Shown: piece by piece, positions 17,199 through 26,113 of the stretch
How positions within the stretch are numbered: the first letter of the stretch is position 1
Layout of the letters: every line of letters begins with the position of its first letter
Source of the DNA: Hyphomicrobiales bacterium
GTDB lineage: Bacteria > Pseudomonadota > Alphaproteobacteria > Rhizobiales > Rhizobiaceae
Length of the DNA: 64,000 bases
Reading direction: 5' to 3'
Assembly: GCA_900472175.1 (NCBI GenBank)
Contig: UCHD01000004.1
Location: 883,904 to 947,903, forward strand
Program-made: the position numbers and the translations under genes
The notes under the pieces: generated by a model
What the model was told of the DNA's origin: nothing
What the model saw: the letters and a program-made list of their open reading frames with translations, nothing else
Databases searched by the model: none

Positions 17199-18758
17199 TT
17201 ACTCGACCATGTATTTCAACGTTCCCAAAGACCAGCGCACGCCGCGGTTTTCGGCATCTCCAGTCCAGGTTTTCTGAAGTCTTGCGATAATTTCGCTCAG
17301 AGAATGCCGGGCATCGAGTTCGGCTATCAGGCCCTGCGCCGATGGGACGATATCCTTCAGATCCACCGCATCGCTGACGACGATGGCGACCAGCATATTC
17401 TCGCCTTGACCGTCAGCCTCGAAATCGAAACCGTAATAGTCATCCGGTATCGTCAATGTCGAACCGGCCGAAAGCGGCGTGATTTTCTGGGCCATGTCGT
17501 TCGGGAAGATTTGCGTCGCCATGCCCTCGCCGTTCACGTCCAGGAGGACGAGGTTGCCGTCATATTGGCTCGTGACGGAAATCTTGAATGGCTGGCCCTT
17601 CTTCAGCTTCGAGCCGGTATCGAGCGACACCGTGACGTCGCCGGTATCCGCCTTGCCGACGATATCTCCAATCGCCGTGACGGGATCGGCATCGACATAA
17701 GCCGGAACTCCACCAGCCTCGACCTTGGCCTCCTGATAAACCGGCTCGGGCTTGTCGTGAGGCTGATCCGCCGCCGCCTGTTCTGTTTTGTATGGCTCCG
17801 GCTTAGCGATGCTTGCACCGAGAACGTCCGGCACGCTTTCCAGCTGCGGATCGAGATTGTCACAGTCTTCCAGCGTCGAACAATATTCCTTCGATTTCCG
17901 GGTCACATATTCGAAAAGCTCGGCATTGCTGACGAGACCATTGCCATTCGCATCGGATTCTCTGGGTACGTAGCCGGCTATGTAAGCAGATGTGAATACG
18001 CCGTACCGGTCCTCGACCGGCAGCCGGACATCATCCCAGGCGACCTGATAGGCTGCGGCAGCGCTCCACGCGGTCAGGCCGCCGGCCGTCAACTGCGCCG
18101 GTTTATCGATCACGCCAAGATCGATGCGAAGGCCGCGGGTTGCCGGCTGTTTGGCGGACTTGGCAAACGGGCGCGGCAGATAACGCGCACCTTGCAAGCC
18201 GGACACCGCCTGCGGCGACAATGACCGCGATATCGTGCCGGAATGGCAGGCATCGATCACCAGCGTCACCGCCCTGCCCTTCAATTTCTCCAGCACCGCC
18301 TCAAGGTCGTCATCGAGAATGACATTCGTCCAGTCGTCGTCGCCGGCCTTGATGTCGTAGGTCGAAATGGCCTCGTCCATTCCGTCCTCCTCATCGCCGC
18401 TGATATCCTTGACCTGCAAGCCATGACCGGAAAAATAGAGGTAGACGCGGTCGCCGGGGGCTGTTCCGGCAATCAGCCATTCGTCCATGGACGACAGCAT
18501 TGCGTGCCGCGTGGCCTTTTCATCCGTCAGAACCCGGATCGCCCCGGGCTTGAATTTCAGCGTGCCCGTCAAAAGCGCCTGGATTGCCTTCACGTCGTTT
18601 TTCGGCCCATGCAGGAACATGTCCTGCGGCAGGTTTTCGTAGGTACCGATGCCGATCACCAGCGCCCGGTCTTCCGCCTTTGCTGCTGTGGTTTGCAGGG
18701 CCATCGATGCCAGGCACCAAACCGCTGCGATAGCGGTCATGCGGAAAACAATCATCAC
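17199..18758 (-). CDS. exported caspase-like (peptidase C14) protein with C-terminal DUF4384-like domain
   Basis: A 519-residue protein with a signal peptide (about 1-28, ending TAAKA) and a caspase-fold p20 domain. The dyad is visible as His112 in YFSGHGLQ and Cys171 in VIDACHSGTIS. A perfect 12-residue EF-hand-type loop, DANGNGLVSNAE, lies at 269-280. After a Pro/Glu-rich linker, residues about 380-470 (KGQPFKISVTSQYDGNLVLLDVNGEG) look like DUF4384. Caspase-like enzymes of bacteria are cysteine peptidases of mostly unknown target. It starts at GTG 18758 (or ATG 18755), overlapping the previous gene's stop by 4 bases, and is last in a five-gene operon. Confidence 0.85.
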   Translation of the reverse strand: MMIVFRMTAIAAVWCLASMALQTTAAKAEDRALVIGIGTYENLPQDMFLHGPKNDVKAIQALLTGTLKFKPGAIRVLTDEKATRHAMLSSMDEWLIAGTAPGDRVYLYFSGHGLQVKDISGDEEDGMDEAISTYDIKAGDDDWTNVILDDDLEAVLEKLKGRAVTLVIDACHSGTISRSLSPQAVSGLQGARYLPRPFAKSAKQPATRGLRIDLGVIDKPAQLTAGGLTAWSAAAAYQVAWDDVRLPVEDRYGVFTSAYIAGYVPRESDANGNGLVSNAELFEYVTRKSKEYCSTLEDCDNLDPQLESVPDVLGASIAKPEPYKTEQAAADQPHDKPEPVYQEAKVEAGGVPAYVDADPVTAIGDIVGKADTGDVTVSLDTGSKLKKGQPFKISVTSQYDGNLVLLDVNGEGMATQIFPNDMAQKITPLSAGSTLTIPDDYYGFDFEADGQGENMLVAIVVSDAVDLKDIVPSAQGLIAELDARHSLSEIIARLQKTWTGDAENRGVRWSLGTLKYMVE

Positions 18759-20293
18759 AACCTCTCCCGCGTATAGAGCGGCTGGATGGCCACAGTGGTG
18801 TCGGTGCCGTCGATGCGGCTGGTGAGAAGCTGCAAAACCGTGGCCGCATCGATGCTCTTGCTGGCCAGTGCCGCGCCAATCGCATCGACCGGTTCATTAG
18901 TGGCGATCACGATCAGATGGTCGGCGCCAAACGGTTCGACAACCTGCAGATTGCTGAGCTTGAACTCAGAACTTGCCGTCCCTTCCGACTGGACGTCCAG
19001 CAACTGCACCTGCCCGGTATTGGCAAGGTTGAGCACCACCATGTTCTTGTAGTTTGACGCCGGGGCATCGAAAGAAATCTTGTCACCACCGGCATAGATG
19101 TCCTTTAGCGGACTCAACGACACAGCGCCGGGGTTCTGGCTTGCCATGATTTTCAAAAATTCGAGCAGGACGAACTTGTTGACGACCGCTTGAATCATAC
19201 CGGCATCGATATGTTCACCAGCTACGTCGCCATTCGGGGTGTAGAAAATACCGCCGGCGGCATCCCAGCGATAGGGCACACCTGTACCGCCGGTATTCTC
19301 CGGCACGATATCAGCCTCCTCGACTGACAGGGCCAGTTTGCCATTCCAGCCCATCTCACGAACGGTTTTATAGGTCTTCTTTGCCGCTGGCTGAGTGGCG
19401 GCAGCCACGCTCCGGCTTAGCGGCATCACCACTTCGTCTTCAGATCGCGGCAGTTGCGGCGTGAAGTTCGGGACCTGCAACGCCTCCGACTGTGTCTTCA
19501 CATTGGCAAAGACATAGTCCTCCAGCTCTACCCGGGAAAGGCGGCCGTCGCCGTTGCGATCCGCAGATCCTTCCACCGCCCGGGCAAAGCTCCAGCTCAG
19601 GGCACCGCGCGGCTCGCCGTTGATAATGACCTCCGGCGACGGCTGGCTCTCCAGTGAAGCGGCAAGGACCGTTACATTGCGGAACTGCGCCTCTTTTACC
19701 GCGGCACCGGACACCGCCTCTTCCGAGGGTGGTGGCAATTTGACCGTGACCGCCTGGGCAAGCCGTGTCTTGCCGGAAAACGACCGGCTCATACCACCGG
19801 AATGGCAACTGTCGGAGACGAACAGAACCTGCACACCCTTGGCCTCGGCCTCCGAAAACCAGGCATTCAGCTCGTTGTCGACGATGATTTCATGTTCCGT
19901 TTCTTCAGCACGGCTGCGGTCGAAGCCCGGCAGCTGCAGGAACTCGTCCAGCCCGTCGGCCTCATCACCAGCAACAAGCTCCGGCATCTGCGCGCCGTGC
20001 CCGGCATAGGTGAAAATAATCGTGTCACCCTTGACCGCACCGCCGACGAAGCCGGTCCAGGCAGCGCGAATATCGTCCTTGCGGGCGGCAGCATCGAAAA
20101 ACGCCGTCACTTGATCGACGCCCGCCCGTCTTAGCGCACCTTCCACGTCCTTGGCGTCCTTGACGGCGCCATCCAGGCTGACTTCGTAGGGATAGGCATC
20201 AATGCCGACGATCAAGGCAAAGGTGTTGGCCGATGCTGCACCGAGTGGCACGACAGAGATCAGCAGAGCAAGAGCCAGACGGCGCAGCATCAT
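18755..20293 (-). CDS. exported caspase-like (peptidase C14) protein
   Basis: A 512-residue protein with a signal peptide (1-22, ending AASA) and a caspase-fold domain beginning FALIVGIDAYPY. The dyad is His99 (YAGHGAQ) and Cys163 (SDSCHSGGMS). A canonical EF-hand-type loop, DRNGDGRLSRVE, lies at 245-256. The C-terminal half (about 300-512) has a WxG-containing region and a beta-rich tail that I cannot assign with certainty. It is a paralogue in layout, but not a close copy, of the gene downstream. It overlaps both neighbours by 4 bases (ATGA and GTGA), so translation of the three genes is coupled. Substrate unknown. Confidence 0.83.
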   Translation of the reverse strand: MMLRRLALALLISVVPLGAASANTFALIVGIDAYPYEVSLDGAVKDAKDVEGALRRAGVDQVTAFFDAAARKDDIRAAWTGFVGGAVKGDTIIFTYAGHGAQMPELVAGDEADGLDEFLQLPGFDRSRAEETEHEIIVDNELNAWFSEAEAKGVQVLFVSDSCHSGGMSRSFSGKTRLAQAVTVKLPPPSEEAVSGAAVKEAQFRNVTVLAASLESQPSPEVIINGEPRGALSWSFARAVEGSADRNGDGRLSRVELEDYVFANVKTQSEALQVPNFTPQLPRSEDEVVMPLSRSVAAATQPAAKKTYKTVREMGWNGKLALSVEEADIVPENTGGTGVPYRWDAAGGIFYTPNGDVAGEHIDAGMIQAVVNKFVLLEFLKIMASQNPGAVSLSPLKDIYAGGDKISFDAPASNYKNMVVLNLANTGQVQLLDVQSEGTASSEFKLSNLQVVEPFGADHLIVIATNEPVDAIGAALASKSIDAATVLQLLTSRIDGTDTTVAIQPLYTRERL

Positions 20294-21192
20294 TCAGTCT
20301 CCACATCGACTTCGACACGCCGGTTCATCTGATTGAGGGTTTCCTCATCATAGGCACTGGCATCATCGGCCTTGAACGGCTCGTCCTCGCCCTTGCCAAT
20401 CGTGGTCCAGGTGCCTGCGTAGCCTTCTGCAACGAGATAGTGCGCCAGTGCCTCGGCCCGTTGCAGCGACAGCGCCCGGTTTGCCTCGGCCGTGCCGATC
20501 GGGTCCGTATGACCGATCAGGGTGATTGCTTTCGGCTTGACCGACTTCAGGCATTCCGACAGGTCTTTCGCCGATTCCACGCCCTCCGGGGTAAAATCGG
20601 CCGTGCCGAAAACATAGCGCACCGGCGTCGATTTCTTCTTCAGCGACACACCGCGATAGCTGATCTTGCAACCGCCGCGCATGGCAAGCTTGACTGGCTT
20701 AGGCGCCGCCAGTCGCATTTCGGTGGCCATATGATCCAGCCGCGCGATATAGGCCTCATCCGGCGCCATCCACTGCGGCGTCAGCATTTCATTGGCTGCA
20801 TCCTCCAGCGCCAACTGGTAGTAGCGTGCCGCCGTTTCATAATCCCGCCGGTCGCGATTGATATCACCAAGTGCGTCAAACACTTGCCAGGGCGCTGAAT
20901 TGCTGGTGCGGATCGCCTCAAGTTCCGCTTCGAAATCCGCGAGATTCGCGCCTTGACCGACGGCACCGACAATCCGGTTGAACGATGCGAGTGCAGCCAC
21001 GCGGTTGATCATCGCCTTGTCGTCATCTGTGCAGCCAGGTTTGGGCATGCCGGCGATCTGTTTGGCCAGCGCCTCGTTTCCGGCATTGCTGGCCTCGGCA
21101 ATTTGCGCCAAGGCATCGCAGGCCGCAGAGGCCGTCCCGGCGAAGAAGAATGCCAGCAGCGATGCCCCGGCCAGAACCTTCAATGTCATCAT
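20290..21192 (-). CDS. OmpA-like peptidoglycan-associated protein
   Basis: A 300-residue exported protein (signal peptide 1-23, ending ASA). Residues about 25-160 are helical and repeat-like, with a TPR-like stretch (YETAARYYQLALEDAANE). Residues about 182-297 form an OmpA-like domain with IGHTDPIG (216-223), NRALSLQRAEAL and a closing NRRVEVDVE, which bind diaminopimelate of peptidoglycan in characterised members. No beta-barrel is present, so it should be periplasmic or wall-bound. ATG 21192 follows GGGA at 6 bases; an in-frame ATG lies 11 codons upstream. It overlaps the next caspase gene by 4 bases. Confidence 0.85.
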   Translation of the reverse strand: MMTLKVLAGASLLAFFFAGTASAACDALAQIAEASNAGNEALAKQIAGMPKPGCTDDDKAMINRVAALASFNRIVGAVGQGANLADFEAELEAIRTSNSAPWQVFDALGDINRDRRDYETAARYYQLALEDAANEMLTPQWMAPDEAYIARLDHMATEMRLAAPKPVKLAMRGGCKISYRGVSLKKKSTPVRYVFGTADFTPEGVESAKDLSECLKSVKPKAITLIGHTDPIGTAEANRALSLQRAEALAHYLVAEGYAGTWTTIGKGEDEPFKADDASAYDEETLNQMNRRVEVDVETE

Positions 21193-21260
21193 ATGTATTC
21201 CCAAGCTATTCCATATAATTTGCAAAGTGGCCGGACGGCCCTTGGCGTCCGGCCAGTCCG

Positions 21261-24200
21261 CTATTGCCTGATCTCGAACGTCACCACCTGCAGGCCGCTC
21301 GCGCCCTTGTCGTCCTCGGCCTTCTTCGCGAGGTTGATCGCCAGTCCGCGTGTCGGCGGCAGATGCGATTGTGCCACCAACTGGCGCGCCCGCTCGACCG
21401 AAAGTTTCTGGTCACCCAGTCCCCCCTCGCGGCAATAGGCGATCATCGTTTCGGCCGGCGCCGGCGTATCGAAGGTCAGGTTGCCGGTGCCCGGCTGCGG
21501 GATCTGCCGCTTTTCGCCCGCCTGCAGCGTCGTGCTGCCAATCATTTCGTCGGGGATAACCTCGACATTGCCGGTCTCCTCGACATAGAGGATCTGCAAT
21601 TCACAGGCCTTGTTGGAGCTCAGCTCGAACGACAATTGATCGCCAACCTTCGCAGTGGTCGTTGCAACATGCAGCGCCAGTTCAAGCTTGTTATGGTCGG
21701 CAGACTGTTCCTGGCGATAGGCAGGCGTCGCGGCAACGACCGTCTCGGACTTGACATAATCCTGCTGCGCCGTCTGACCGGCCTGGCTCTGGCTGGCTAC
21801 CGCTACATGGACCGTCGTCGTATCGAGCGGCTTCAACTGCATCAGCGGATGCAACAACAGCGGAAACTGCTGTTCGACTTCGGCACGCGGAATGGTTCCG
21901 CCAGCCTCCAGCGTCGTCACCCAATCGATGCCCAGCCTTAGGGTATCGACATCCTCCACCCGCTTGATCGCCGCGGAAAGCTCGGCCGGGGTCATGTCGA
22001 ACTCGGCCGCCAGCGCATCGAAATCGAGCTCGTCCTCATACTTGTCGCCAAAATAGGTGACGAGTTCGGCATTGCCCGGCGCCTGCATGCTCTGGGCGCT
22101 GCCGTCCGGCGTCGGCTCGGTCACTCCAAGCTTGACCAGCGCCTCGACGAAACGCTGCCGGTCCTTGTTGTAGGCTGCATCAAGCTCTTCCTGCGGCACG
22201 TACATGTCGAGCAGGATGGCCTGCTGATCCTTGCTGAACAGCGTCGACGTCTGGATGTGTTCGCGCAGCTGGTCGCGTTTCGACAGGATGCCATTGGCGT
22301 GGCAATCAAAGCACGAACGGGCATTGATGATCTCGACACCCTTGCCGATCGGCCGCTTGCGGAAGGACACGATCGAGGTCGGACCGATATCCAGCTGCTT
22401 GCCTGCCGCCGTCGACAGATAATAGCCCTGTAGCCCGTTCGGTAGCGAGAAGATCATTTCGCCGCCATCATGTTCGAAAGCAGTCAGCCCGCTGTCGAAC
22501 GGCTCCAGTTCCTTCGGCCCTTGTGGAAAGCGCTTCAGCACCTGTCGGCCGACATCGCCGCCGAAATCATAGGACTTCCAGTAGTAGCCGCCAAACGGCA
22601 TCTCATGGCGTTCCAGCATGCGATTATGATCGGACACACCGGATGAGCCGTCGGCAAACCCCGCACGCAGCACCTGGCGGCGGCGGATATTGTCGTCCAC
22701 ATTGATCTGAAACCGCTGCTCGAGTTCGCGGATATGGGTCGGAAGCTTCATCAACTTGTTGTAAATCTTCGGCTTGGCCGCATTGGCCATGAACCAGTCG
22801 ATGCGCATGACCGGCAGGACGGTATCCGTCTCTTTGGTCAGCGCCAGAAGCGACGCATCGCTGCCGGGATCGATACCATAGACATATTGCGAGATCAGGA
22901 AATTATAGTCGTCGGCAGTCCATTGCAGGTCGCGCAGATCGACCCGCACCATCAGTCCGTTGGAGCCCTCCACTTCCTGCGGCAAGACCAATTTCGGACC
23001 ATAAGACAGCGAATTCAGCAGTTTCTTGAAGCCGCCGGCCAGAACGTCCATGCGCTTCATGAAGGTCTTATCCTCCTCGCAGCCCATCATGCCGTTATAC
23101 TGGTTGCGGTAGGAGAAATAGCGCATGTACTGGCGGTCGAGATCTTTGACCTTGGAAATGTCCTTTAGCCCGGCCTCGATGAAATCGCGATAGGAGAGCA
23201 TGGGACGCGTGCGTTCCGGTTTGCTCGCCGCCGTCTGCGGCAGGTCGGATTGCTTGAGCGAATTGATCCAGTCCTCAAGGCTTTTGACCTCTTCCGCCGT
23301 TGGGCGCTTGCCAAGCGGCATGCGGCCGCTGGTGACCGACGTGAACAGACGGGACTTTGCAGCATCGCCTGGAACCACGAAAGCCGCATCGGCCGCGATC
23401 GTGTTGAGATCGCCTGCCGGATAGGACCCTTGCGAACTTTCGCCCGGGCCATGACAGTTGCGGCAATATTTGCCGATGAACGCATCGGCCTGCGTTGCAA
23501 GGCCCGCATTGTCGCCGCCAAGAGCGGATGCGGGCGTGCTTTCCTTGCAGACCGCCGTTGCCGATTGCGCCACCGGCTGCGGCGGCTTGACCTCGCGGTC
23601 GGACAGAAAGGCATAGATCGCCGTGCGATCTTTCTCGGTCAATGCCGAAAGCCCATGGGCAATCTCGCGCATCACCGGGTCGGTCAGCGGCGCACCCGAT
23701 AGCTTTTTACCCTCATCGATCAGGCCGACGGTAAACACGTCGGGAGAGGCAAGGCCGGCCATCCGCGCCTTGGAAATATCCGGAGCAACAGCACCTGTCA
23801 GGCCCTTTTCTCCCGTATAGGCGTTTTCCATGTCGAGACCGTAGGTCGTGGTGCGTGGCGTGTGGCAATCGCCGCAGCCGCCGACGTTTTCGACGAGATA
23901 ACGTCCCCGCTCCATCTGGGTTTCTTCGCGCGACTGATATTCGGCTACGTTGAAATGGCTGCGTTTCCACAGCGTAATCGTCGTCTGACGGCTATAGGGG
24001 AAGGCAATCTCGTGTTCCTGCGACACGGCATCCGATGCAATCAGCGTGTCGATATAGGCCTTGATATCGAGCACGTCCTCCGGCTTCATGCCGCCATAGG
24101 CGGTATAGGGCATGACCGGATAGAGATTGTTGCCCTCGCGGTCGATCCCTTGCATCACCGCATTGAGGAACTGGGCATTGCTCCAGCCGCCGATGCCGTT

Positions 24201-24509
24201 GGCGTGGGGTGAAATGTTCGGCGCGTAGAATTTTCCGATCGCCGTGTCCATCTCAAGTCCACCGGACAGAACCTCGGAATTCCTGACCGACCCATGGCAG
24301 GCGGCGCAGCCGGAGGCATTGAACAGGTATTTGCCGTTGTCGGTATTCGCCTTGTAGGCCGCATAGGCATCGTCAGAAAAAGCGTCGCGGGCTGATGCGG
24401 CGCCCGGACACTGGGTCAACGCCAGCACGATAGCCCCGATCGCCAGAACAGGACGCAACAGGCCTCGGCCGCGGGTCATTTTACCGGACAACTGATCGAA
24501 CATGCGCAT
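21261..24509 (-). CDS. four-CxxCH cytochrome c protein with C-terminal DUF4384-like domain
   Basis: A 1082-residue exported protein. After a signal peptide (about 15-41, ending GAASA) come two cytochrome c domains of the AdhB/gluconate dehydrogenase type with CAACH (68-72) and CGDCH (212-216), then a third domain with CRNCH (349-353), resembling planctomycete-type cytochromes. A long region of unassigned sequence (about 430-725) is followed by CFDCH (733-737) and finally a DUF4384-like domain (about 942-1032). Up to four c-type hemes are expected, so it should be periplasmic. ATG 24509 is preferred (AAGGAG at 8 bases); a TTG opens 8 codons earlier. The domain order is unfamiliar to me. It lies second in the operon, 43 bases after the reductase gene. 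Confidence 0.85.
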   Translation of the reverse strand: MRMFDQLSGKMTRGRGLLRPVLAIGAIVLALTQCPGAASARDAFSDDAYAAYKANTDNGKYLFNASGCAACHGSVRNSEVLSGGLEMDTAIGKFYAPNISPHANGIGGWSNAQFLNAVMQGIDREGNNLYPVMPYTAYGGMKPEDVLDIKAYIDTLIASDAVSQEHEIAFPYSRQTTITLWKRSHFNVAEYQSREETQMERGRYLVENVGGCGDCHTPRTTTYGLDMENAYTGEKGLTGAVAPDISKARMAGLASPDVFTVGLIDEGKKLSGAPLTDPVMREIAHGLSALTEKDRTAIYAFLSDREVKPPQPVAQSATAVCKESTPASALGGDNAGLATQADAFIGKYCRNCHGPGESSQGSYPAGDLNTIAADAAFVVPGDAAKSRLFTSVTSGRMPLGKRPTAEEVKSLEDWINSLKQSDLPQTAASKPERTRPMLSYRDFIEAGLKDISKVKDLDRQYMRYFSYRNQYNGMMGCEEDKTFMKRMDVLAGGFKKLLNSLSYGPKLVLPQEVEGSNGLMVRVDLRDLQWTADDYNFLISQYVYGIDPGSDASLLALTKETDTVLPVMRIDWFMANAAKPKIYNKLMKLPTHIRELEQRFQINVDDNIRRRQVLRAGFADGSSGVSDHNRMLERHEMPFGGYYWKSYDFGGDVGRQVLKRFPQGPKELEPFDSGLTAFEHDGGEMIFSLPNGLQGYYLSTAAGKQLDIGPTSIVSFRKRPIGKGVEIINARSCFDCHANGILSKRDQLREHIQTSTLFSKDQQAILLDMYVPQEELDAAYNKDRQRFVEALVKLGVTEPTPDGSAQSMQAPGNAELVTYFGDKYEDELDFDALAAEFDMTPAELSAAIKRVEDVDTLRLGIDWVTTLEAGGTIPRAEVEQQFPLLLHPLMQLKPLDTTTVHVAVASQSQAGQTAQQDYVKSETVVAATPAYRQEQSADHNKLELALHVATTTAKVGDQLSFELSSNKACELQILYVEETGNVEVIPDEMIGSTTLQAGEKRQIPQPGTGNLTFDTPAPAETMIAYCREGGLGDQKLSVERARQLVAQSHLPPTRGLAINLAKKAEDDKGASGLQVVTFEIRQ

Positions 24510-24552
24510 GGCTTGTTCTCCTTGCTTTCTCAAACGACAAATACGCTATGCC

Positions 24553-25812
24553 TTATCGAAACTCGAACTGCTCGAACTCGACCCGTCTGGGTTTCTTGCC
24601 GAGTTCCTTCAGTCCCTTTTCAATGGCTTTTCTCAATAAGGGCGGCCCACAGAACCACAGGTCTGCCCCCGCCGGGTCGACAACGCTCGATGCAGCAAGC
24701 TTTGCCGCGTCGAGCCGTCCGTCGGTTTTGGAATCGTGCAAAGTAAAACTGAAATTCGAAAGTTTTTCCGCCTGCGCTTCAAAAGTGTCGAGGCCAATGG
24801 CCTCGCTCCGGTCGCGCACGCAATAGACCATGTGAATATCCTGGCCTTCATCCCCCTTCAGGCGCCCCGCCATAGCCAGGAATGGCGTAACACCGATCCC
24901 ACCGGCCAGCCATATCTGCTTCTTGCCGCCGCGGCGATGGTTGAAATGACCATAGCCCCCCTCCAGCGTCAGCCGGTCGCCGACGACAAGGTTTTCCCGC
25001 AGCGCCTTGGTGAAGTCGCCCAGGGGCTTGATGGCAAAACGAACGATACCGTTGTCATCCATGCCGGCAATGGTGAAGGGATGTGGCTCCCGCAGCCCCG
25101 GTTTGTTGACCCGGAAAAACCCGAACTGGCCCGGCCGCGCACGCAACGGCTGCCGGAGCGGCTTGGCAGAGATGATCGTCGCCCCCTCGTGGCGCGTCAC
25201 ATCGAAGACCTCGTAGGCCCGGGGGCGCAGCCAGGGGAATAGCTGGGTATAGACATAGCTCAGCGTGCCGATCATCGCGAAGATATTGAGATAGGTCGCG
25301 AGCATGGCGGTACCGTCATAGGGCCGCTTGATGAAGGTCTGGTGGAAGGCCACCATGATGAACAGCAGGCCGATGAACCGGTGCGTCAGGCGCCAGACAT
25401 TGTAGGGGATCTCGATCTTCGTCTTCGGGATGATCTTGACGATGCTCAGCACCAGCAGGACCACCAGAGCATAGAAGGCATATTCTCCGGCCTGAGCCGC
25501 CAGCTTGTTCAGCCCGCCGGTCAGCGACAATCCCTTGAAATCCGGCGTGATGAAATAGTGCACGAGGATCAGGACGAGCACCGTGATGCCGACCCGGCGG
25601 TGCGTCTGGTAAATCCGGTCAAGTCCACCGAACAGCCGCTCTACGAACGGCGGGCGCGTCGCCATGAACAGTGCCAGCGCCATGCCGGTAAACGCCATGG
25701 ACGATGCCATCAGCGAAAACGTGGTGCCTGCATTGGTGTGACTGACCGCAGGGATAGCCAAAAGCCCTGCAAACCCCATCAATGACCAGACAAGAACAGC
25801 ACCCGTGCTCAC
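24553..25812 (-). CDS. ferric-reductase-like transmembrane flavocytochrome
   Basis: A 419-residue membrane protein. The N-terminal half has about six membrane segments with two His pairs placed for two b hemes (His71/His85 and His144/His157, spacings 14 and 13). The C-terminal half is an FAD/NAD(P)-binding reductase: PHPFTIAG binds FAD, GGIGVTPF (304-311) binds the nucleotide and WFCGPP follows. Such proteins move electrons from NAD(P)H across the membrane. GTG 25812 with GAGGGA 6 bases upstream is the likely start. A longer frame to 25884 lacks a ribosome site. It is first in the operon with the multiheme cytochrome, so it may be that protein's electron source (inference). Confidence 0.85.
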   Translation of the reverse strand: MSTGAVLVWSLMGFAGLLAIPAVSHTNAGTTFSLMASSMAFTGMALALFMATRPPFVERLFGGLDRIYQTHRRVGITVLVLILVHYFITPDFKGLSLTGGLNKLAAQAGEYAFYALVVLLVLSIVKIIPKTKIEIPYNVWRLTHRFIGLLFIMVAFHQTFIKRPYDGTAMLATYLNIFAMIGTLSYVYTQLFPWLRPRAYEVFDVTRHEGATIISAKPLRQPLRARPGQFGFFRVNKPGLREPHPFTIAGMDDNGIVRFAIKPLGDFTKALRENLVVGDRLTLEGGYGHFNHRRGGKKQIWLAGGIGVTPFLAMAGRLKGDEGQDIHMVYCVRDRSEAIGLDTFEAQAEKLSNFSFTLHDSKTDGRLDAAKLAASSVVDPAGADLWFCGPPLLRKAIEKGLKELGKKPRRVEFEQFEFR

Positions 25813-26113
25813 GCAACATCCCTCGCCAATCCGCAGCAGCGGAGCCCCGAAGGCAAGACTGGCAAGGCCCTCAAGCTTCGTCAACCGCTATTGTAGAACA
25901 TACGATTTTGCAGCGGACTTTATTCGCAAACACGCAAGCTTCTGCGATCACAAGAACATTCAACTTTACTCACAAACCGACAAAAGCACTACCGGAGAGC
26001 CTACCGATCCCGATCTTGGCTATTTCTGCGTGTCAGTCGCACTGGCGCGACATTTGTGCCTAAAACAAAAAGGCGACCCGGAGGCCGCCCTTAATGGTCA
26101 GGTTCAATCAATG
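25813..26113. other. intergenic region between fpr and the reductase/cytochrome/caspase operon
   Basis: About 300 bases that hold the fpr terminator (26067-26092) and must hold the promoter of the five-gene operon. The rest is somewhat A/T-richer than the flanks. No clear promoter, RNA gene or known operator was recognised. Confidence 0.4.
26067..26092 (-). terminator. Rho-independent terminator of fpr
   Basis: On the minus strand AAGGGCGGC (26084-26092) pairs with GTCGCCTTT (26069-26077), 9 bp with two G-U pairs and a 6-base loop, and runs into T5. It lies 22 bases beyond the fpr stop. Confidence 0.7.

Noticed and set aside
17199..25812. The operon as a prophage, CRISPR-linked or classical abortive-infection locus
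   Set aside because: No integrase, phage gene, repeat array, attachment site or tRNA border was found; base composition looks like that of the flanks.
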